From Micromonospora chalcea (lineage in GTDB: Bacteria > Actinomycetota > Actinomycetes > Mycobacteriales > Micromonosporaceae): 64,000 bases of DNA. Below are positions 38,033-46,095 of this stretch, piece after piece; position 1 is the stretch's first letter; each line of letters begins with the position of its first letter. The notes beneath the pieces are model-generated. The model had not been told where the DNA came from and made no database searches. It saw only the letters and a program-made list of their open reading frames with translations. The stretch spans positions 124,001-188,000 of the forward strand of contig NZ_MAGP01000001.1 in the NCBI RefSeq assembly GCF_002926165.1, written 5' to 3'. The translations under genes were made by a program, and so were the position numbers.

Positions 38033-38230
38033 CGGTGCTGGTTCGCCGTGCCCGTGAAGGGTGTGGCGTCGTAAGAGGGAACCCGGTGTGAGTCCGGGAC
38101 TGCCCCGCAGCGGTGAGTGGGAACGACAGCCGTCATCGAAGCACTGGACCGTGAGGTCTGGGAAGCGACGGCCAGTAGGTGACCGGGTGGATCCGGTCGC
38201 GCCCGCGAGTCCGAAGACCTGCCCGCACCG
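38033..38230 (+). ncRNA. Cobalamin riboswitch upstream of metE
   Basis: The conserved core of cobalamin riboswitches is readable in order: AGAGGGAACCCGGTG, then GTCCGGGACTGCCCCGCA, GCGGTGAGTGGGAACGACA, and the closing CGAGTCCGAAGACCTGCC. The outer stem is CGGTGC/GCACCG (38033-38038 with 38225-38230). Directly after it, a hairpin at 38231-38250 contains CGGTGC again, which could pair with the 3' strand of the outer stem and act as a switch. When B12 is plentiful the B12-independent enzyme MetE is expected to be shut off. Confidence 0.93.
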
Positions 38231-38250
38231 CGCGCACCGTCCGGTGCGCG
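38231..38250 (+). promoter_or_regulatory. Expression-platform hairpin of the metE riboswitch
   Basis: Nine-base arms (38231-38239 and 38242-38250) form a compact GC hairpin just after the aptamer. Its 3' arm contains CGGTGC, complementary to the 3' strand of the aptamer outer stem, so the two structures can exclude each other. Confidence 0.45.
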
Positions 38251-38356
38251 CCGCCGACGGTCGCTCGGGACGGCCGGTGCGGAAGCCGGTACGCCGTCTG
38301 TACCCCTTCCCTCCCCGCCTCGATCGGCCTCGTGTGCTTCGAGGGAAGGGATCTCC

Positions 38357-40606
38357 ATGAGTACCGCATTCGGTCAGAGCACCGTGCTGGGCTATCCACG
38401 TATCGGGGGCAACCGGCAACTCAAGAGGGCCGTCGAGGCCTACTGGGCGGGCCGGATCGACGCCGAGGAGTTGGCGGCGACCTCTGCCGCGCTACGGGCG
38501 AAGGTGTGGCGGACGCTGCGCGACGCGCGCCTGGACGCGATCCCGTCCAACACGTTCTCCTACTACGACCACGTGCTGGACACGGCCGTCGCCGTCGGCG
38601 CGATCCCGCGCCGGTTCGCCCGTCTCGGCCTCGGCGACCTCGGCACCTATTTCGCCATGGCCCGGGGCGTCGATGCCGAGCCGGCGCTCGAACTGACGAA
38701 GTGGTTCGACACCAACTACCACTATCTGGTTCCCGAGATCGGCTCCGACACCACCTTCGCGGCGAATCCCGACAAGGCGCTGCGCGAGTACCGCGAGGCC
38801 CGCGAGCTGGGAATCGACAGCCGGCCGGTGCTGGTCGGGCCGGCCACATTCCTGCTGCTGGCCAAGCCCACCGAGGCCCGCGGCGAACCGTTCGACCGGC
38901 TGACCGACCTGGTCGACGTGTACGCCGGCATCCTGCGATCCCTCGCCGCGGCGGGCGTGCGATGGGTGCAGCTGGACGAACCCGCCTACGTCGCCGACCG
39001 GAGCGCCACCGAGATCGACGCGCTGCGGGAGGCGTACACCCGGCTCGGCGCGGTGGAACAGCGGCCGGCGATCTTCGTCGCCACCTATTTCGGCGAGCTC
39101 GGTGACGCGCTGCCCGCCCTGCTCGACACGCCGGTCGAAGCGGTCGGCGTGGATCTGGTTGCCGGGCCCGGCAACCTGCGGCGGCTGGCCGGTGCGGGAG
39201 CACTGCGCGGCAAGACGATCGTGGCCGGCCTCGTCGACGGCCGCAACGTCTGGCGTACCGACCTGCGGGCCGCCGTGGCGGCCGGTGCCGCCGTCACCGC
39301 CCTCGCCGACCACGTCGCCGTGTCCACCTCGTGCTCGCTGCTGCACGTGCCGGAGGACCTGTCCGCCGAGACCGCTCTCGACCCGGCGCTGCGTCAGCGG
39401 CTCGCCTTCGCCCGGCAGAAGGTCGATGAGGTCGTCCGGCTCGGCCGCGCGCTGCGCAACGGCACCACGTCCCTGCCCGAGCCGCTGCCGCCCACCCCTG
39501 CCGCCTGGCGCGACGACACCGTACGCGGCCGGCTCGCCGCGCTGCGCGCCACGGATCGGCAGCGCGGCGCGTACCCGGAGCGTGCGGCGGCACAGCAGGC
39601 CCGGCTGAACCTGCCGCCCCTCCCGACCACGACCATCGGATCGTTCCCGCAGACCGACGACCTGCGCCGCGCGCGTGCCGAGCACCGGGCCGGGCGTCTC
39701 GACGACGCCGCCTACACGCAGCGGATGCGCGCCGAGGTCGAGCACGTCGTCCGGCTCCAGGAGCGGCTGGGCCTGGACGTGCTCGTGCACGGCGAGCCGG
39801 AACGAAACGACATGGTCCAGTACTTCGGCGAGCAGCTGGACGGGTTCGCCGCCACCGAACACGGCTGGGTCCAGTCCTACGGCTCCCGATGCGTGCGTCC
39901 GCCCGTCATCTACGGCGACGTGGCACGCAGGGCGCCGATGACCGTCAACTGGTCCACCTACGCGCAGTCGCTGACCGACCGGCCGGTCAAGGGCATGCTC
40001 ACCGGCCCGGTCACGATCCTGGCCTGGTCGTTCGTCCGCAGCGACCAGCCACTGGCAGACACCGCGGACCAGGTCGCGCTCGCCCTGCGCGACGAGTGCC
40101 GTGATCTCGAGGCAGCCGGTATCCGGGTCATCCAGGTCGACGAGCCGGCGCTGCGTGAGACGCTGCCACTGCGCAGGGCGGAGCAGAAGGCGTACCTGGA
40201 CTGGGCAGTCGGGGCGTTCCGCCTGGCCACCTGCGGAGTCGCCGACGACACCCAGATCCACACCCACCTGTGCTACTCGGAGTTCGGGGAGGTGATCACG
40301 GCCATCGACGCCCTCGACGCCGACGTCACGAGCATCGAGGCATCCCGCTCCCGGATGGAGGTCCTCGACGACCTCGCCGCGATCGGATACCGCCGGGGTG
40401 TGGGGCCCGGCGTCTGGGACATCCACTCACCCCGGGTGCCGTCCCACGACGAGGTCGTCGGCGCGCTGCGCCGGGCCGTGGCCGCGGTGCCGGCCGAGCG
40501 GCTGTGGGTGAACCCCGACTGCGGCCTCAAGACGCGCGGCTATCCCGAGGTCGAGGCGTCCCTCCAGCACCTGGTCGCCGCCGCGGCCGAGCTGCGCGGA
40601 CGCTGA
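38357..40606 (+). CDS. metE: Cobalamin-independent methionine synthase
   Basis: This 749-residue zinc enzyme transfers a methyl group from methyl-tetrahydrofolate polyglutamate to homocysteine. The N-terminal domain starts with [20 protein letters not shown]. The C-terminal domain has [13 protein letters not shown], and the zinc ligands are in HTHLCYSEF (His and Cys), a Glu near there, and [10 protein letters not shown] (Cys). The length is normal. It is preceded by a cobalamin riboswitch, the classical control of metE in B12-using bacteria, and followed by a terminator. Its presence implies that the cell normally uses or expects B12 as an alternative. Confidence 0.97.
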   Translation: MSTAFGQSTVLGYPRIGGNRQLKRAVEAYWAGRIDAEELAATSAALRAKVWRTLRDARLDAIPSNTFSYYDHVLDTAVAVGAIPRRFARLGLGDLGTYFAMARGVDAEPALELTKWFDTNYHYLVPEIGSDTTFAANPDKALREYREARELGIDSRPVLVGPATFLLLAKPTEARGEPFDRLTDLVDVYAGILRSLAAAGVRWVQLDEPAYVADRSATEIDALREAYTRLGAVEQRPAIFVATYFGELGDALPALLDTPVEAVGVDLVAGPGNLRRLAGAGALRGKTIVAGLVDGRNVWRTDLRAAVAAGAAVTALADHVAVSTSCSLLHVPEDLSAETALDPALRQRLAFARQKVDEVVRLGRALRNGTTSLPEPLPPTPAAWRDDTVRGRLAALRATDRQRGAYPERAAAQQARLNLPPLPTTTIGSFPQTDDLRRARAEHRAGRLDDAAYTQRMRAEVEHVVRLQERLGLDVLVHGEPERNDMVQYFGEQLDGFAATEHGWVQSYGSRCVRPPVIYGDVARRAPMTVNWSTYAQSLTDRPVKGMLTGPVTILAWSFVRSDQPLADTADQVALALRDECRDLEAAGIRVIQVDEPALRETLPLRRAEQKAYLDWAVGAFRLATCGVADDTQIHTHLCYSEFGEVITAIDALDADVTSIEASRSRMEVLDDLAAIGYRRGVGPGVWDIHSPRVPSHDEVVGALRRAVAAVPAERLWVNPDCGLKTRGYPEVEASLQHLVAAAAELRGR

Positions 40607-40614
40607 GCCGCCGG

Positions 40615-40644
40615 CCGGGCGGAACGCCGCGCCGTTCCGCCCGG
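40615..40644 (+). terminator. Terminator of metE
   Basis: A perfect 12-base-pair stem (40615-40626 with 40633-40644) closes a six-base loop eight bases after the metE stop. Confidence 0.75.
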
Positions 40645-40726
40645 CCCGGGCCCGGTTCAGCCCTTGACAGGCCGTGCCCCGAGCGCCGAGGCTGCATGAA
40701 GTGATGTATGTCGATGTTACGGGGGC

Positions 40727-42361
40727 ATGATGCGACGCAGGATCTTCGCGCTGGCTACAGCAGCCGCGGTCGTCGTCGGCGGGGCCATGACGATGGCGCT
40801 GCGGCCGGCCTACGCCGCGACGGCGTGCACGGTGGACTACACCATCACCCGGGAGTGGTCCAGCGGCTTCTGGGCCGAGCTCACCGTCACCAACCTGGGC
40901 GCTCCCGTCACCGACTGGTGGCTGCGGTTCCGGCAGGCGAACGGTCAGACGATCACCATGGGCCTCGACCGGCTGCCGGACGGATACACGCTGGGCAGCG
41001 GCGAGATGTATCCGATGACCATGCTCCGTCCGCCGGCGGGATCCACGCTGCCGACCGGCGCCTCGGTGACGGTGCGGTTCGGCGGCAACTACCAGGGTGC
41101 CGACCCCGAGCCGACCGACTGGGTGTTGAGCGGCCAGCCGTGCGACGGGGACGGCGCCGACCCGACCGGCTCGTCGCCGCCGCCGGCCTCGGGGAGCCCG
41201 CGGCCCAGCCCACTGCCGGGCGGGCCGTCGGTGGCGCTCACCTCGCCCCTGCCCAATGACTTCTTCGCCGCGCCGGGCGTCATCCCGATCCGTGCCGAGG
41301 CCACGGCGGCGCCCGGCCGGCGGATCGAGCGGGTCGAGTTCCGGGAGCGCGGCAGGCTGCTCGCCGTGGACACCACCGCGCCGTACGCGTTCGACTGGCG
41401 CGGCGTGCCGCCGAACAGCGGCACCCGCCTCACCGCCACCGCCTACGACAGCAGCGGCGCCCAGGCCGGCGCCGAGGTCCGCGGCATCCGGGTGCTCCCG
41501 CCGCAGGCACCCGGCGACGCGCCTGCGCTGAAGGCGTTCGGCAACCGCATCCTCACGGTCGCAGCCAGTCCGAGGCCGTACCGGCCCCGTGGAATCATCC
41601 GATCGGCCGCGCCCGGCGAATGCGCATGGGGACCGATCCACTGGGACGGCCCGGTCGACGACGCGTCGGTAGGCGCGCTGCGGGCCCGCGGCGTCAACGC
41701 GGTACGGGTCGTGCTGAGCGACGCCTGCTACGCCTACACCGGCAGCCCTGCCGACAGGCAGAACCGGGTCGGCTACCTCGACGAGGCGGCCCGGTACGTC
41801 GACCGGCTCGTCGGGGCCGGCATCACACCCGTCGTGTCGCTGCAGCAGAGCGACATCTCCGCCACCCGCACGTTCTGGAGCGCGGCGGCGGAGGTGTTCG
41901 GCGACGACAACGCAGTGGTCTTCGACATCTCGCCGTACGACTTCCCGGCGGCCGGCGGCACCGATCCCGCGGCGGTCTGGACCTGCTGGCGCGACGGCGG
42001 ATCCGAGTGCGCCGGCGCCGGTCTGCCGAACTTCGGCGTGCAGGAGCAGATCCGCCTGCTTCGCGTCCAGGGCTCGTTCGACCTGGTCCTCGCCGCCGGG
42101 ATCGACGGCGGCAACGATCTGAGCCGGTGGCTGGAATATCGCCCGGCTGACCCGGACGGCCGCAGCGTGGCCGCCGCCTGGCGCGTCGACGACCGCTCGG
42201 CCTGCGCCACGCCGGCCTGCTGGCGGTCCACGCTGCTCCCGGTCGCCGCCCAGGTGCCGCTGGTCGCCACCGACGTCAGCGCCGGCTCGGGGGCGCCGAC
42301 GTTCGTACCGCGGACTGTCGCCTGGCTCGACCAGCACGGCATCGGCCACCTGCGCCGGTGA
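40727..42361 (+). CDS. Secreted CBM2 protein with GH5-like barrel lacking catalytic acids
   Basis: This is a 544-residue secreted protein. A signal peptide (to about residue 30) is followed by a CBM2 (about 31-140, with VDYTITREWSSGFWAELTV), a Pro/Ser linker, an Ig-like domain (about 165-260, RIERVEFRERGRLLAVDTTA) and a C-terminal domain like a GH5 barrel (RGIIRSA, then GPVDDASVGALRARGVNAVR). The place where GH5 enzymes carry NEP reads VVFDISPYDFP, and the place of the nucleophile Glu reads VATDVSAGSG. Both catalytic Glu residues therefore seem absent. I infer a cellulose-binding pseudo-enzyme. The start is either of two adjacent ATG codons (40727, 40730). Confidence 0.75.
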   Translation: MMRRRIFALATAAAVVVGGAMTMALRPAYAATACTVDYTITREWSSGFWAELTVTNLGAPVTDWWLRFRQANGQTITMGLDRLPDGYTLGSGEMYPMTMLRPPAGSTLPTGASVTVRFGGNYQGADPEPTDWVLSGQPCDGDGADPTGSSPPPASGSPRPSPLPGGPSVALTSPLPNDFFAAPGVIPIRAEATAAPGRRIERVEFRERGRLLAVDTTAPYAFDWRGVPPNSGTRLTATAYDSSGAQAGAEVRGIRVLPPQAPGDAPALKAFGNRILTVAASPRPYRPRGIIRSAAPGECAWGPIHWDGPVDDASVGALRARGVNAVRVVLSDACYAYTGSPADRQNRVGYLDEAARYVDRLVGAGITPVVSLQQSDISATRTFWSAAAEVFGDDNAVVFDISPYDFPAAGGTDPAAVWTCWRDGGSECAGAGLPNFGVQEQIRLLRVQGSFDLVLAAGIDGGNDLSRWLEYRPADPDGRSVAAAWRVDDRSACATPACWRSTLLPVAAQVPLVATDVSAGSGAPTFVPRTVAWLDQHGIGHLRR

Positions 42362-42394
42362 CCGGGGGAGGGGAGGTCGCGGCCGGAGGGCCGG

Positions 42395-42433
42395 TCAGAC
42401 GGCCGCGCGCGCCCACTGCTGGTTGGTGCCGCT
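42395..42433 (-). pseudogene. Remnant of a ricin-type lectin C-terminus
   Basis: On the minus strand this short stretch reads GSGTNQQWARAAV and a stop. It matches the last residues of the GH5/ricin protein encoded at 52180-53709 (TGANQQWSRTTV), and the DNA match continues about 16 bases past the stop codon. No upstream part of a lectin gene remains. Confidence 0.6.
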
Positions 42434-42547
42434 GCCTCTCCTACCCGTACGACCCCTCGACCGGGTCGGCGTGGGCGGGACATCGCACATCGAGCCGTCC
42501 ATCGACGTTCATCCAACAGATCGGCGTGCGTAAGCTCCGCACGGTCG

Positions 42548-42582
42548 GATCCATGGAACCTACGGAGGAGGTTCCATGGATC
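42548..42582 (+). promoter_or_regulatory. Perfect hairpin holding the start codon and Shine-Dalgarno of the PhoX-like gene
   Basis: Two 13-base arms (42548-42560 and 42570-42582) are exact reverse complements. The nine-base loop contains GGAGG, the ribosome binding site, and the ATG at 42576-42578 lies inside the 3' arm. The structure should expose the binding site but hide the start codon. As DNA it is also a good palindromic operator. Confidence 0.7.
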
Positions 42583-43736
42583 GTCGAACGATGTTGCGGG
42601 CCACTGTTGTCGGTGCGGGCGCTGTCGCCCTGCCGTTCACGGCGTGGTCGGCGGCGTACGGAGCCCCGGCACAGAACGCGGCGGGGCCCTACGGCGGGCT
42701 TCAGGCAGCCGACGCCAACGGCATCCAGCTGCCGGCCGGGTTCACCAGCTCGATCGTCGCGCGGTCCCGGCGGACGGTGCCGGGGACGTCGTACACCTGG
42801 CACGACGCCCCGGACGGCGGCGCCGTGTTCCCGAACGGCACCGGCTGGATCTACGTGTCGAACTCCGAGGTGTCGGCCGGTGCGGGTGGCGGCGCCTCAC
42901 GCCTCGTCTTCAACTCCAGCGGCGCCGTGGTCGGGGCGTCGCGGATCCTCTCCGGCACCAACAACAACTGCGCCGGTGGGAAGACACCGTGGAACACCTG
43001 GCTCTCCTGCGAGGAGGTGTCCCTGGGCCGGGTCTTCGAGACGTACCCCCTCGGCGGGACCGCGGTGGCGCGTCCCGCGATGGGCCGGTTCAAGCATGAG
43101 GCGGCCGCGGCCGACCCGGTCCGCCGGGTCGTCTACCTGACCGAGGACGAGACCGACGGCAAGTTCTACCGCTTCGTGCCGGCCACCTGGGGCGACCTGT
43201 CCGCCGGAACCCTCCAGGTCCTCCGCGCCGGTACGGCCACCTCCGGCACGTTCACCTGGGCCACGGTGCCCGACCCGGACGGCTCGCCCACCCCGACCCG
43301 GCAGCAGGTGTCCGGCGCGAAGACGTTCAACGGTGGCGAGGGCTGTCACTACGCGGACGACACCGTCTGGTTCACCACGAAGGGCGACAACCGCGTGTGG
43401 CAGGTCAACCTGGCGGCCGGCACGTACGAGCTCGCCTACGACGACAACCTGGTCAGTCCGGGCACCCCTCCGCTGACCGGCGTCGACAACATCACCGGGT
43501 CCACTGCAGGTGACCTCTACGTAGCCGAGGACGGCGGCAACATGGAGATCTGCATGATCACGCCGGACGACAAGATCTCGGTCTTCCTGCGGATCACCGG
43601 ACAGAGCGGTTCGGAGATCACCGGGCCGGCGTTCACCCCGGCGGGGGACCGGCTGTACTTCTCCTCGCAACGCGGCACGACCGGCTCGTCGTCCGGCGGC
43701 ATCACCTACTGCGTCACCGGTCCGTTCCGCCGTTGA
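42576..43736 (+). CDS. Tat-exported PhoX-like (DUF839) phosphatase-type protein
   Basis: This 386-residue protein has a twin-arginine signal (MDRRTMLRATVVGAGAVAL) and a beta-propeller of the PhoX/DUF839 family. Conserved parts include TPWNTWLSCEEVSLGRVFE, with the Cys-Glu-Glu of the metal centre, RFKHEAAAADPVRRVVYLTEDE, and VDNITGSTAGDLYVAEDGGN. PhoX proteins are iron- and calcium-dependent phosphomonoesterases exported folded. This member is shorter than typical PhoX (over 500 residues), as are many actinobacterial DUF839 proteins, so activity is probable but unproven. Its start codon is inside a perfect hairpin. A long terminator follows. Confidence 0.85.
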   Translation: MDRRTMLRATVVGAGAVALPFTAWSAAYGAPAQNAAGPYGGLQAADANGIQLPAGFTSSIVARSRRTVPGTSYTWHDAPDGGAVFPNGTGWIYVSNSEVSAGAGGGASRLVFNSSGAVVGASRILSGTNNNCAGGKTPWNTWLSCEEVSLGRVFETYPLGGTAVARPAMGRFKHEAAAADPVRRVVYLTEDETDGKFYRFVPATWGDLSAGTLQVLRAGTATSGTFTWATVPDPDGSPTPTRQQVSGAKTFNGGEGCHYADDTVWFTTKGDNRVWQVNLAAGTYELAYDDNLVSPGTPPLTGVDNITGSTAGDLYVAEDGGNMEICMITPDDKISVFLRITGQSGSEITGPAFTPAGDRLYFSSQRGTTGSSSGGITYCVTGPFRR

Positions 43737-43767
43737 CCGGCTCCCGGTCCCGCCGGCAGTGACCACA

Positions 43768-43807
43768 CGGTGAGGGACGCCCGGTCCTCACCGGGCGTCC
43801 TTCACCG
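43768..43807 (+). terminator. Terminator of the PhoX-like gene
   Basis: An 18-base-pair stem (43768-43785 with 43790-43807, one G-T pair) has a four-base loop and starts about 30 bases after the stop codon. Confidence 0.8.
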
Positions 43808-43958
43808 GCGTGCTCCACGCGGACGCGCCGGGACGACGGCCTCTCAACGTCGGGGTGTGAAACCGCCGATTCCGCCGGCCGTCACGGCACGTGGCCGGTT
43901 CCTGGCGCATTGACATCGGCGCACCGGCCACAGCAGACTGTCGCGACAACTCAACCAC

Positions 43959-44063
43959 CGCGTGTACGTGCGGGGGAAGACCGGTCGAAATCCGGCGCTG
44001 GCCCGCAACGGTAGGCCGCCCAGAGAACTCTGCGGCGGCGAGCCCGAATACCCGTCGTACGCG
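43959..44063 (+). ncRNA. Cobalamin riboswitch upstream of the first capture-protein pair
   Basis: The core reads CGGGGGAAGACCGGTCGAAA, then TCCGGCGCTGGCCCGCAACG, GTAGGCCGCCC and the closing GAGCCCGAATACC, the actinobacterial form of the cobalamin aptamer. Outer strands CGCGTGT (43959) and ATACGCG-like GTACGCG (to 44063) pair. A terminator-like hairpin follows at 44104. It is predicted to repress the downstream operon when adenosyl- or methylcobalamin is abundant. Confidence 0.9.
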
Positions 44064-44103
44064 TGCAACCGCTCCCCACCCGTCGTGGCCCACGGGTCGG
44101 AGT

Positions 44104-44136
44104 CCCGGACGGCCCCGCGTACTGCGGTCGTCCGGG
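44104..44136 (+). terminator. Riboswitch expression-platform hairpin
   Basis: Eleven-base arms (44104-44114 and 44126-44136, one G-T pair) close an 11-base loop and are followed by CTTTCG. It lies between the aptamer and the start of the next gene, as expected for a terminator controlled by the riboswitch. Confidence 0.5.
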
Positions 44137-44171
44137 CTTTCGACGACCGCCGGGCCGGAAAGGCGCTTCCG

Positions 44172-45215
44172 ATGGTCGTCCGCCGAAGCCGGCACCGCCT
44201 GCTCGCGCTCCTCTGCGGCGTACTCGCCGCTCTCACCCTCACCGCACCGGCCGTCGCCGCCCCCGGGCGCGCCGCCCTCACCCGCCCGGAGGCCGCCGCC
44301 GGCTGGCTCGCCCGGCAACTCGTCGACGGCGAACGCTTCGAGGCGGTCTTCGACGGTGTCGCCTACCCCGACCAGGGGCTGACCCTCGACGCCGTGTTCG
44401 CCTTCGCCGCCGCCGGCGTGGCCGACGACCACGGCGCCGGCGCGCTGGCCTGGGTCACCCGGCCGGACATCCGCGACGGCTATCTCGGCGACGGCGTCTC
44501 CGAGGCGTACGCGGGCGCGACCGCCAAGCTCGCCCTCGCCGTGCAGGTGCGCGGCGGCGACCCGGCCGACGTCGGCGGGGTGGACCTGATCGCCCGGCTG
44601 CGTTCGCTGCAGACGCCGGCCGGCCGGTTCAGCGACCGGTCCGCGTACGGCGACTACAGCAACGCGTTCAGCCAGTCCTTCGCGCTGCTGGCGCTGGACC
44701 GTACGGCGGCCGGGGCGCCTCCGGCGGCGGCCGCCTGGCTGGCCGGCACCCGGTGCCCGGACGGTGGCTACCCGCTGCTGCCCGCCCAACCGGTCTGCAC
44801 GTCCGACGTGGACGCCACCGCGCTCGTGACGCAGGCGCTGCGCGCCGCGGACCGTCCGGCCGACGCCGCCGCCGGGCTGCGCTGGCTGGTGTCCGTTCAG
44901 CGTGCCGACGGCGGCTTCGCCAACGCGGCCGGCACACCGAACGCCAACAGCACCGGCCTCGCCGCGCAGGCCCTGCGCGACGGTCACCGGCTGCCGGCCT
45001 GGGCGCGGTCCCGGGCGTTCCTCGCCGGACTCCAGGTCGGCTGCGCCGGGGCGCCCGCCGACCGGGGCGCCGTCGACTTCGACGGTGGCGGCTTCGACCC
45101 GGCCACCGCGCCCCGGGCCACCGCCCAGGCCGTCCTCGGTCTCACCGGGATCGGGTACGCCCGTCTGTCCGCCGCCGGCGCCGACCCCGGCGCACCGGTG
45201 CTCGCCTGCCCGTGA
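44172..45215 (+). CDS. Secreted alpha/alpha-barrel protein, intrinsic factor-like N-domain
   Basis: This 347-residue protein has a signal peptide (cut near APAVAA, residue 35) and repeated helix pairs of the terpenoid cyclase/prenyltransferase toroid: ALTRPEAAAGWLARQL, YAGATAKLALAVQVRGGDP, YSNAFSQSFALLALDRT and PNANSTGLAAQALRDG. The repeats and the WL..Q.. motifs match the alpha6/alpha6 barrel of eukaryotic cobalamin binders (intrinsic factor, transcobalamin). The control by a cobalamin riboswitch and the DUF4430 partner 35 bases downstream support cobalamin binding outside the cell. The ATG at 44172 is chosen for the signal peptide. Binding is inferred, not shown. Confidence 0.82.
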   Translation: MVVRRSRHRLLALLCGVLAALTLTAPAVAAPGRAALTRPEAAAGWLARQLVDGERFEAVFDGVAYPDQGLTLDAVFAFAAAGVADDHGAGALAWVTRPDIRDGYLGDGVSEAYAGATAKLALAVQVRGGDPADVGGVDLIARLRSLQTPAGRFSDRSAYGDYSNAFSQSFALLALDRTAAGAPPAAAAWLAGTRCPDGGYPLLPAQPVCTSDVDATALVTQALRAADRPADAAAGLRWLVSVQRADGGFANAAGTPNANSTGLAAQALRDGHRLPAWARSRAFLAGLQVGCAGAPADRGAVDFDGGGFDPATAPRATAQAVLGLTGIGYARLSAAGADPGAPVLACP

Positions 45216-45250
45216 ACCGCCTCGCCGCTCACCCGATCACAGGAGGACCC

Positions 45251-45736
45251 GTGTTCCGTCACCGTCCCACCGCCCGCACCTGGATGGCCGGCCTGCTGGC
45301 CGCCGTCGTGGCCGGCGTCGCGCTGACCGCAGTCGAACCCGCGCCCCGGTCGGCGCACGCCGCCGCCTGCGCCGGCACCTCGGGAGTCACTGTGGTCGTC
45401 GACTTCGCCGCGCTCGGCGGCGGCGTACAGGTCGCCTGTGCGCCGGGCGATCCGGCCACCGGCCTGGCCGCGCTTCAGGCCGCCGGCTTCACCGTCACCG
45501 GCACCGCCCGCTGGGGCCTGGCCTTCGTCTGCCGGATCAACGGCAAGCCCACCGCCGCGACCGAGCCGTGCGTCAACACCCCGCCGGCCACCGCGTACTG
45601 GTCGTACTGGCACGCGTCCAGCGGTGGCTCCTGGTCCTACAGCACGTCGGGGGCGACCGGCTACAACCCCGCGCCGGGCAGCGTTGAGGGCTGGTCCTTC
45701 GGCGCCGGCTCCCCGCCGAGCATCGCCGCTCCCTGA
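45251..45736 (+). CDS. Secreted DUF4430 protein, intrinsic factor-like C-domain
   Basis: This is a 161-residue secreted protein. A signal peptide (to about residue 38) is followed by one DUF4430 domain: SGVTVVVDFAALGGGVQVAC, GLAALQAAGFTVTGT, FVCRINGKPTAA, a pair of Cys, and YWSYWHASSGGSWSYS, then EGWSF. DUF4430 is the C-terminal beta domain of intrinsic factor and transcobalamin, which closes over the corrin ring. The GTG at 45251 has AGGAGG upstream. It is co-transcribed with the alpha/alpha-barrel gene, so the two may form a split cobalamin binder. It has no membrane anchor. Confidence 0.85.
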   Translation: MFRHRPTARTWMAGLLAAVVAGVALTAVEPAPRSAHAAACAGTSGVTVVVDFAALGGGVQVACAPGDPATGLAALQAAGFTVTGTARWGLAFVCRINGKPTAATEPCVNTPPATAYWSYWHASSGGSWSYSTSGATGYNPAPGSVEGWSFGAGSPPSIAAP

Positions 45737-45853
45737 CCCGCCGGCTGCGAACGGTGTGACCAGCGGCGCGCCGGGTACCGGCAGCTGCTCTGGCGTCGTC
45801 GCGCGCCCGGGCGGTACGGTGTCGGCACCCGGTGCGCCGGGCACAACTGCATA

Positions 45854-45948
45854 CGTCCCGTGTGGGGGGAAGCCGGTTCGAAGCCGGCGCTGACCCGCAA
45901 CCGTGAGCGAGAGTCCCTTTCGCGAGCCGGAATGCCCCGCCCGGGACG
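45854..45948 (+). ncRNA. Cobalamin riboswitch upstream of the anchored capture/ECF operon
   Basis: The core reads GTGGGGGGAAGCCGGTTCGA, then AGCCGGCGCTGACCCGCAAC, CGTGAGCGAGAG and GAGCCGGAATGCC. The outer stem CGTCCCG/CGGGACG (45854-45860 with 45942-45948) is perfect. It lies about 150 bases before the LPXTG protein gene, with GC-rich inverted sequences (about 46002-46041) that could be its expression platform. It should control all five downstream genes. Confidence 0.92.
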
Positions 45949-46095
45949 AGCGGCTTCCACTGTCGAGGTCTACAGGGTGAAGTCCGGGCCGCCGAGGTCC
46001 GACCACCCCGCCCACCGCAGCACGCGGAGCGGGGTGTCCGTCTCTCGGGGTGCTTTCCGGAGGTTTCACCGACCGCTCTGCGAAAGGCACCCCTG

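Larger units (their letters stand above)
37910..38356. other. Leader region of metE
   Basis: About 450 bases without a gene. The first 120 bases show nothing certain; the remainder is the cobalamin riboswitch and its expression platform, ending in the metE ribosome binding site (GAGGGAAGGGA). Confidence 0.7.

Noticed and set aside
40664-40700. TTGACA upstream of the CBM2 pseudo-enzyme gene
   Set aside because: The sequence 16-19 bases downstream has no TAnnnT element, so support is too weak.
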